From Glebionis coronaria (taxonomy: Eukaryota > Streptophyta > Magnoliopsida > Asterales > Asteraceae): 64,000 nt of DNA. Shown here piece after piece: positions 59,201-64,000 of this stretch. The notes under the pieces were generated by a model. It was not told where the DNA came from and searched no databases. It saw nothing but the letters and a program-made list of their open reading frames with translations. The DNA lies in contig CM046878.1 in assembly GCA_025667525.1 (NCBI GenBank), positions 511,136,274 to 511,200,273 of the forward strand, given 5' to 3'. The stretch's first letter is position 1; each line of letters opens with the position of its first letter. The position numbers and the translations under genes are program-made.

Positions 59201-59314
59201 AAGATGAAGGACACCCAGTTGGAAATAGACTATACAAGTGATGTGGCAAAGAATTTGATCAGATTTATTTATCATCAATATGACAAGGTTTGTCAGACTC
59301 CTCCAAGTTCTTAG
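56246..59314 (+). CDS. third ORF of SIRE element, 1022 aa, unknown function
   Basis: A single clean ORF from ATG 56246 to the stop at 59312. N-terminal domain (about 1-235) with LVADNTLFPQYTQMVEYLN and HIKQFWNTV. Pro/Gln-rich stretch (about 250-300), Thr/Ser-rich linker, likely coiled coil (about 417-465, LQKQNADLVQIVSNQGLELK), motif-encoded repeats (SVDK, DADR, GADR, GVDR; about 533-563), an acidic stretch (EEESDEASSD; about 633-645), then a C-terminal domain (about 660-1020) with CGFWKIRRFGKEVHTFTTLI, DREDLVDLWRLLE and WRLYSAAGVYHL. From memory, the terminal domains resemble proteins predicted from composite-family Copia elements. SIRE1 of soybean has an env-like ORF here, but I see no signal peptide or clear transmembrane helix, so env is not supported. 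Confidence 0.85.
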   Translation: MAPRFNSAELDLGFKSQHNMIAYLVADNTLFPQYTQMVEYLNASPLRYALSHAPLIPVTHIKQFWNTVSSSTVNGVTTLNSIVHGRPWVVTEALVRQALHLNDADGITMLPISEIEQGLRALGYPIPDEGTLNKYHKQEFPPAWKYLIHILLQCLSPKCTAHNEINRSIASAIVCITTGQNYNWSKMIFEGMCKNKGTKMTLAYPRFLQMVFDAQRYCSRDHNDFYKIPEQKKAIFTKMNSPPHRDLPLTPAMLAVIAAAQPQPDPQPHIDPQPQLEPIPEPLPSPDQMQIDQNPFDADTSNVGVDMPISTADTQPSQFQTPLNQPTSTPSSTPSSTPPEYRLIKRQRTAGVFSSGGPSHVAERTTTTSVAGDLDEAETIGSGLEAGQDSPTIIKSSSMPNEPNLGGQIPILEEGRLEQLTLLELTAVCISLQKQNADLVQIVSNQGLELKDLRERIVVLESAHSRGGMEESSKGEEARNLSDKSSQDGQSLDIAEALTTLKEQKGFDTSLISPTNLNLSFTDMLREVTQGAEGKYLSVDKTSLDADRSILGADRGNLGVDRSAYGGDVFQSSSIIKDVPTQVLSSTLPTIEPTDKGKGKLVEEIVPKNAAQVEFDRRLAEQMMEQGEKEKSPFVVTSEEESDEASSDSSVMIVEPERLEYGDELVKERLRDLKLQIDFDMPEVVQMYNSWEESCMDNPDLTISDQIWGLEILLRVQQDCKVMLKYKASNILSELKRDRRKLYFMLLKCHGVGWTHQKLKALTFDELEHRAYPIWVKVQEENTFRLLSDERKEQLVEEMTIKKAMIVPRPVKKGFILEFPKDMSQLYPSEAIIRKSLKLSPLEASDMVHVLPLDSRNPIVSYEEDECGFWKIRRFGKEVHTFTTLISLFASCDREDLVDLWRLLETKYEAEAPTSANGIKLWTTFKRMCGTKEEDPEIWKDLEDDLSGLQWRLYSAAGVYHLSSTKFAEYLLVDAQYFISKAVLEKMKDTQLEIDYTSDVAKNLIRFIYHQYDKVCQTPPSS

Positions 59315-59355
59315 TGTTTATTCAGAAACTTGATCATAAGAGTGGATATCAAGTT

Positions 59356-59366
59356 TAGGGGAGGAT
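59356..59366 (+). promoter_or_regulatory. polypurine tract of SIRE element
   Basis: TAGGGGAGGAT directly before the 3' LTR start TGTTGGG at 59367. Confidence 0.85.
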
Positions 59367-59888
59367 TGTTGGGAATAAATTTAGGCCAGAACACTTGAAC
59401 GCTGACAAGATCAACTCAAGCGTTGACAAGAGCAAAGTGAGCGCTGACAGCATAAGCGTTGACAAGATAAAGTCAAGCGTTGACAGATTGAAGACAAGCA
59501 CTGATGGAAGATGTGAGCTACACGTTTATTATATTCTAGATTACTTCTAGTAAGGATAGAGACGACAATGTATTTTCTATGTTTATCTTTACCTAGAATA
59601 GTTGATTCGTAGCTTATTGTACAAGACTTCTTGTTCTATAAAAGAAGATCTTTTAGGTTAATGTTTAATATCAGTTTTCATAGTATTCGCAAGTTAAACC
59701 TTTCATTGTAATCAACACGATTATTCTAATACAAGTGAAAGTTTGTTTAACATCATTGTGTTTTAGATCAAGTGTTAATTCCGCATAACACTTTGTTACT
59801 TTACTCATAAGCAAAGGTTTCTCTACGTGTAGTACTTGATCTAATCTCGTATACACAAAGCTTAATCGATCTAAGTTTGGGATCAACA
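59367..59888 (+). repeat. SIRE 3' LTR
   Basis: 522 bp at an offset of 11509 from the 5' LTR, ending GGGATCAACA, followed by GTAAC. Only the penultimate-position base differs from the 5' copy by eye. Confidence 0.95.
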
Positions 59889-59904
59889 GTAACACTTAAA
59901 AAAG

Positions 59905-60005
59905 GTTAGCAAAAAACTCCCCTAGCCCGACTTCGAAACCTTGACCTCTCGTTGGAGGAGTGGGGTATCTTACCGGTGTGCTAGGATCTTGGTCTTGTGA
60001 TTGAG
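59905..60005 (-). repeat. SINE-like tRNA-related repeat, degenerate
   Basis: On the minus strand, TCCTAGCACACCGGTAAG resembles an A box, GAGGTCAAGGTTTCGAAGTC a B box, followed by GGGGAGTTTTTTGC and a T-rich run. Together with the copies at 46.7, 47.6 and 47.7 kb it shows a local cluster of tRNA-related repeats around the SIRE insertion site. Confidence 0.4.
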
Positions 60006-61087
60006 GAGCACCACTTGTTTCTTATACATTACGATTATTTTCTTCACAATTATTCAACCCGTCCAAGTGCCCTACATTATACCCGTTAAACCAAACCCAT
60101 ATCACAATTTTTTTAACTGTTTATACGGTTTAATTAAGAACTTACCGCAATACAATTATTTTCTTCACCAAACACACACTAAAACTTCCAGACTCAAAAC
60201 CTAACAGATCTTTGATACAGGAATCAATCATTAAGGATGAACAAGGGTAAAGGTAAGTCGATTTGATCTTTAATATTTATTGATGCATGTTATCTATTAA
60301 TAAGGATGAACAATTGTTTGTTGATGCATGTTATGATCATTGTTGATGATCATTAATATTGTTATGATCATTAATATTGAATAAGGATGAACAATTGTTT
60401 AGTGGGATTGAATAATGATGAAAAATGTTAGGGATATATTTCACAAAATATGTAATTTTTCATGAAGCCGATTGTTAAATGGGATTTAATGTGTTCACGG
60501 GTTCAAGATGAAGAGATGAGTGTTTAGGGATTAAAAACTTCATGTTTTGTGATATAGGTTTAAGTCTGTTTGTCCTTAACGTGTGGGTTCGCGTTTTGTG
60601 ATGACGGGTTTGAAACAAAAGTATAGAGTTCTTTTTAGATTTAGGGCATTGTAAAAAAAATTATTTTTATCCTGGGATAGCAACAAATAACAGTAAAACT
60701 TTGAAAGTGCACACCCTTTAAAATACATGAAAATTTTCATTACTGTATTAGGCAAGTAGCGGCTCTTCATTACTGTATTAGGCAAGTATCCTGGGATAGC
60801 AACAAATATCTAATTTTGGGATATACCGTAACATATAGGATATCTTTTTGTGATCTAGAAACTTTAGCGTAAATTTTACTTAGAGATGCACAGTCATCTT
60901 GTTATTGTATGTATACACATGAACGTATCTAATAGTTATAAATAATATTTGGCCAGTTGGGGGGACCTTAACAAAAGGTAATAATGGAATTTTCGATATG
61001 ACTTTCTTAAAAGCTAACTGATTGAAACAAATAAAAGGCTTTATGTTAACGATATAAACCCATAGCAAATATTACAAGAAATGACTC
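60006..61087. other. intergenic, AT-rich, nothing recognised
   Basis: No credible ORF. Small direct repeats: ATAAGGATGAACAATTGTTT near 60299 and 60382, TTCATTACTGTATTAGGCAA near 60737 and 60766, and TCCTGGGATAGCAACAAAT near 60669 and 60789. Confidence 0.4.
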
Positions 61088-62796
61088 AAGTGTTACAGTG
61101 GGTGACGGAACAGGTACGTACATTATTGCTATTTTAGTAATCTGAAAGCTTGGTCTGTTGCTCCCCGGGGAGAAACAGAACATAAAAGGAAGAGTGCTGC
61201 TCGGGGAGTAGCACCTGTACGGCTACTGCAGCTAAGTGCCTGGCAGGAACCGACTACCTCTTCGATTTACAATCTCAGAGCTAAGCCGGCAGAGAGTGCT
61301 TCTCTCAATGGAGCACGAACGCCCTTTCTCTTCCTTTATTCGCCGCAGGAAGAAATTCCAACTATGCTGCCTTCTAACGATAGGACTGGAATCCGAGCTC
61401 CTAGGCAAAAGCTCAGAAGATGAAAGGGGCTAAGCGCTCTACCGATGCAGTGGGAGCGTTCTCTGCCTTAGAGTGATGTAGTAGTGGAATGGAGATTTTT
61501 GAACCTATACTAGTCTATGAGCAGTATAGAGTCATCAGTACCAAACAGAGCTTATCTCTGATACCCAAGGATCACAATTGACCTACCGGCAACTTCGAAC
61601 TCTCACTCTCCTTCAGCCGATTAAGATACCGAATCGTATCTCTTGGAGAGAGCGTAAAGAGGGTCTTATCATGAATATTGGCCTGCTTTCCTTTCTCCTG
61701 TTGCAGTAGACTACAGTCTTACCACTATAATATAAAATAGGTCCAAAAGCAGGAAGCACAGTCAGGAAGGTAAGTTAGAGTTGGGGTTCCCGGCTCTCCT
61801 GGTCTCCACCTACTTGTGGAAGAGGGGGTGAGTTGATATTAAGGTGTCAAGGCGCTCGAAGAAGGCCACAAGTGGAAGCAACCGATGCTTTGGTCATTCA
61901 GTTGACTCCTTGCTGCCATGCTGGCAAAAGCAGGGCTTTCGGTCACTCAATAGCTATCAATCTTCCTGCTCTCTACAGGAGTGAGAAGCACGAAGAGTAG
62001 CCTGTTCAATAACCTCTCTCAGCAGAGGGCAAGTCAATCATATAGTAGCCTCTATTCGCTGTCTTACCTCTATAGAGCAGGGATAGCAGGGTAGAAGGAA
62101 TAGAGTCAGGCTCCACCTTCGAAAAAGTCTTTACTTGAGGGCGGTTGCCGCTTTCCTTCCTGCAAACGGAGGTCGCCGTTCGCCCCACACTTCAGAAAGA
62201 GTACAACAAGAAGATGAATACAAGAGATAGAAAGGCCTGCTGACCCTATCCTTCTTCCATACTCACAGCGAGTCCATTGTGCTTACGAACGAGTGGAGCG
62301 TCTTCAATGCGAGTTGTGCGTGGAGTTTCGCCTAAACAGTTAAGTGAAATAGTGGCGTTTGTTGTTTTCGAGTCCCGCCTGCCTTCGGCTCCTAAAGGTA
62401 CCTGAGTTCTCCATAGGCGTCTAAAGGCGGAGTGGAGTGAAGGCATTCTCTTGGGAGAAGCCCGCCAGCTTACTATTCGCATGAGAGGGCTTCGGGACAA
62501 TCGAGGTGTCAAACATGCTCATTTTGTCTATTCGCAACTTTCTTTCAATTGCTGGCAGTTGCCCCTGTCGGTGGACCACCCCCCCCCCCCAAAAAAAAAA
62601 ATTCCTATATTTAGCTTTCTTTTTTTTGCCAAAATGAAAAAGAAGTTATGAGCATCCACTTTTTCAAACAATTGAGCCTTCATCATGGGAATAAATAGGA
62701 TAACAGGATTCCAGCTGTAGTTTATTGGCCGTTAGGTCGGTCAAACTGTCCATGTAGCTAAAGTCAAGCCAATTGTTCGAGTTCGCGTTCTCGTTC

Positions 62797-63022
62797 AGGA
62801 CACGGATCTTGGTTCGCGCTTTATGGCATTTCCAAAAAGAAAAAAATCCAATCCCACAAAGGATTGTTCATGGAACTACTATCGAGATTCTTCGGACCAA
62901 ATTTCCTAGTATCATCCCGATGTTCATTGCTATACCATCATTTGCTCTCTTATACTCAATGGACGAGGTAGTAGTAAATCCAGCCATTACTATCAAAGCT
63001 ATTGGACATCAATGGTATCGGA
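62797..63022 (+). pseudogene. cox2: mitochondrial cox2 exon 1 fragment
   Basis: Encodes the end of exon 1 of cytochrome c oxidase subunit II, the copper-A subunit of respiratory complex IV. Recognisable peptides: [60 protein letters not shown]. The N-terminal third is missing (homology starts near 62797 amid unrelated sequence), and exon 2 with the copper-binding residues is absent. Placed in nuclear DNA it cannot make a functional protein. Confidence 0.9.
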
Positions 63023-63350
63023 GTGCGCCTCTTCACGAGGGTGATTTAAGTGCAACGAAATGCCTTAAGAATATGGTTCGCTTCGGGGCTCGAGAGATGG
63101 AATAGATAGGGCCCCACAAGTTTAGAATTCGCCGCTGGTCTATCGAGAGGGAACGAGGAATTCTCAACGAAAAAAGTGCTCTCTGAACCGAACGTGAAAG
63201 TCGTTTTCCATCAGACGGCTGTTCCCGTAACTCTACTCTCGACTTGGATTATATATCCAATAAGGTCCGCTCTCGGCCATTCCACACGCTGCCTAGCAGA
63301 GGCGTGGTTATCTGAAGTGGATTCTCTCTTTTGTAGTAGATGCCGAACCT
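63023..63350 (+). other. 5' part of cox2 group II intron
   Basis: Directly after GGTATCGGA the sequence reads GTGCGCCTCTTCACGAGG, matching the group II intron 5' consensus GUGYG at the known exon 1 end of plant cox2. The 3' limit is unclear: trnE follows within 0.9 kb, so the intron is probably interrupted by mitochondrial recombination. From 63350 to 63898 nothing else was identified. Confidence 0.7.
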
Positions 63351-63898
63351 GCTGCCCCATTGACTAAGAGGGGGGGGCGGGCGCAGCAGCTACATGGACC
63401 CCTTCCTTTCTGTTGTTGCCAGCGCTTTCCCGGGCCGAGCCAGAATTCTTTATTAGAAAGGGCAGGCAAAGCCCGAAGGCTGCTATCCCAATAGGCCAGC
63501 GGGCGGAACGAGGAGAGGGGCAGAAAAATGGAGAGAGAAAGAGCAGATGGATTCTATCCCCTATATCGAACACTCATTCCTATCTATTGATAGAAAGATC
63601 TTCGTAAAATAACGGACTTTTCCTTTTTTGTTTTTTTTTAGAATTCCTCATATCCAAGGCAGCTTATCACAAGCACCCCACCGCATACGACTTGTTGGGG
63701 GGCCGTTCTGTCGGAGGTTCCAGAATCTATGAAAGGAAATCTAAAGCTTAAGGTTACGAAGTAAAGGAAGTCCGAGAGAAGTGGTGATCTCATCTTGCTT
63801 GCTGGGAGAGAGTAAGCTTCCGGACCACCTTTTCCAGCCAGATAGCGGGCGATCACTCAGCAATGAACACTAACTGAAAGCGGCCGGGAATGAGTACC

Positions 63899-63970
63899 TA
63901 TCCCTTACGGGAATCGAACCCGTGTCTTCGACATGAAAAGACGATGTCCTAACCACTGGACGAAAGGGAC
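63899..63970 (-). tRNA. trnE: trnE-UUC (mitochondrial type tRNA-Glu)
   Basis: 72 nt on the minus strand starting GTCCCTTTCGTCCAGTGG, anticodon loop CTTTTCA giving anticodon UUC, T-arm GGGTTCGATTCCC, acceptor stem GTCCCTT pairing with AAGGGAT. All four arms can form. CCA is not encoded. As part of a nuclear insertion it is probably not used unless a nuclear promoter is present. Confidence 0.92.
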
Positions 63971-64000
63971 CAAAAAGCCATTCTTCATATACCGCTCCGT

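Larger units (their letters stand above)
47858..59888 (+). mobile_element. complete SIRE/Maximus-type Ty1-copia retrotransposon, 12.0 kb
   Basis: LTRs of 522 bp (47858-48379 and 59367-59888), target duplication GTAAC (47853-47857 and 59889-59893), initiator-tRNA-Met primer site, gag with two zinc knuckles, pol in copia order (protease, integrase, reverse transcriptase, RNase H), a 1.25-kb spacer, a third large ORF, and a polypurine tract. Large size, two Gag zinc knuckles and an extra ORF after pol fit the SIRE (Maximus/Agrovirus) lineage. The LTRs appear to differ at a single base, so insertion was very recent. A sense-strand CG(C/T)TGACA motif is scattered across all parts. Confidence 0.96.
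61088..64000. other. mitochondrial DNA insertion (NUMT) or assembly join
   Basis: The base composition becomes much less AT-rich after about 61140 and stays so to the window end. The segment holds a cox2 exon 1 fragment joined to its group II intron, a trnE gene, and non-coding DNA of plant mitochondrial character (GAGAGAAAG, CTTTCCTTC, GAAGC-rich). No other gene was recognised in 61088-62796. A run of C then A at 62580-62600 may be length-unstable. The right boundary is outside the window. Confidence 0.8.

Noticed and set aside
56246..59314. Calling the third SIRE ORF an envelope gene
   Set aside because: No signal peptide, transmembrane helix or cleavage-like motif is visible. Position alone is not evidence.
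62797..63105. Functional cox2 gene
   Set aside because: Lacks the N-terminus and exon 2, and the frame runs into intron.

Overview
The window looks like nuclear DNA of a flowering plant, most likely a composite (Asteraceae). It is AT-rich, has multi-exon GT-AG gene structure, and is dominated by plant transposon families: Ty3 Athila, Ty1 SIRE/Maximus, L1-type LINE, CACTA, Helitron-, hAT-, MULE- and PIF-type remnants. The family-level guess rests on resemblance, from memory, of the Copia element's extra third ORF and of the Ty3 LTRs to composite-family repeats. No search was run.

Layout. 1-2.3 kb is probably part of a long Ty3 LTR on the minus strand. 2.8-6.3 kb holds small non-autonomous DNA elements (a MULE-type MITE and a hAT-type MITE, both with target-site duplications), a decayed RRM domain and short tandem duplications. 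7-11.7 kb holds two nested minus-strand Athila remnants: an LTR end with polypurine tract (C) and, inside it, a gag-only deletion derivative (B). 11.8-27.1 kb is a 5'-truncated, mutated LINE split by a complete, young Athila element (A, 14983-26226, duplication GGGGA) with an intact 1891-codon gag-pol. 27.1-29.3 kb holds a PIF/Harbinger transposase remnant, a SOBIR1-like scrap and a short Helitron candidate. 29961-34877 is a CACTA element with both termini and a CAA duplication. 35.5-37.4 kb is an inverted pair of SOBIR1-like receptor-kinase pseudogenes. 40-44.8 kb is a many-exon DUF1985-Ulp1 protease-like gene, probably decaying, convergent with an F-box gene carrying a frameshift (45.3-46.3 kb). 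46.7-47.8 kb is an inverted pair of tRNA-related (SINE-like) repeats. 47858-59888 is a complete 12-kb SIRE-type Copia element with almost identical LTRs, gag, pol and a third large ORF. From about 61.1 kb to the end the composition changes to plant mitochondrial DNA (cox2 exon 1 joined to its group II intron, and trnE), i.e. a nuclear mitochondrial insertion or an assembly join.

How it works together. Nothing here forms a pathway. The only non-transposon coding loci are the SOBIR1-like pseudogene pair, the DUF1985-Ulp1 gene and the F-box gene, and each carries at least one visible lesion. The most unusual signals are: (1) a sense-oriented CG(C/T)TGACA motif scattered about 29 times through LTRs, ORFs and spacers of the SIRE element, always in one reading frame inside ORFs; (2) arrays of ATT(C/G)CGA(T/A) in the Athila LTRs; (3) the SOBIR1 inverted repeat, which could make double-stranded RNA against an immune co-receptor; (4) the all-phase-0, internally duplicated exon set of the Ulp1-like gene.
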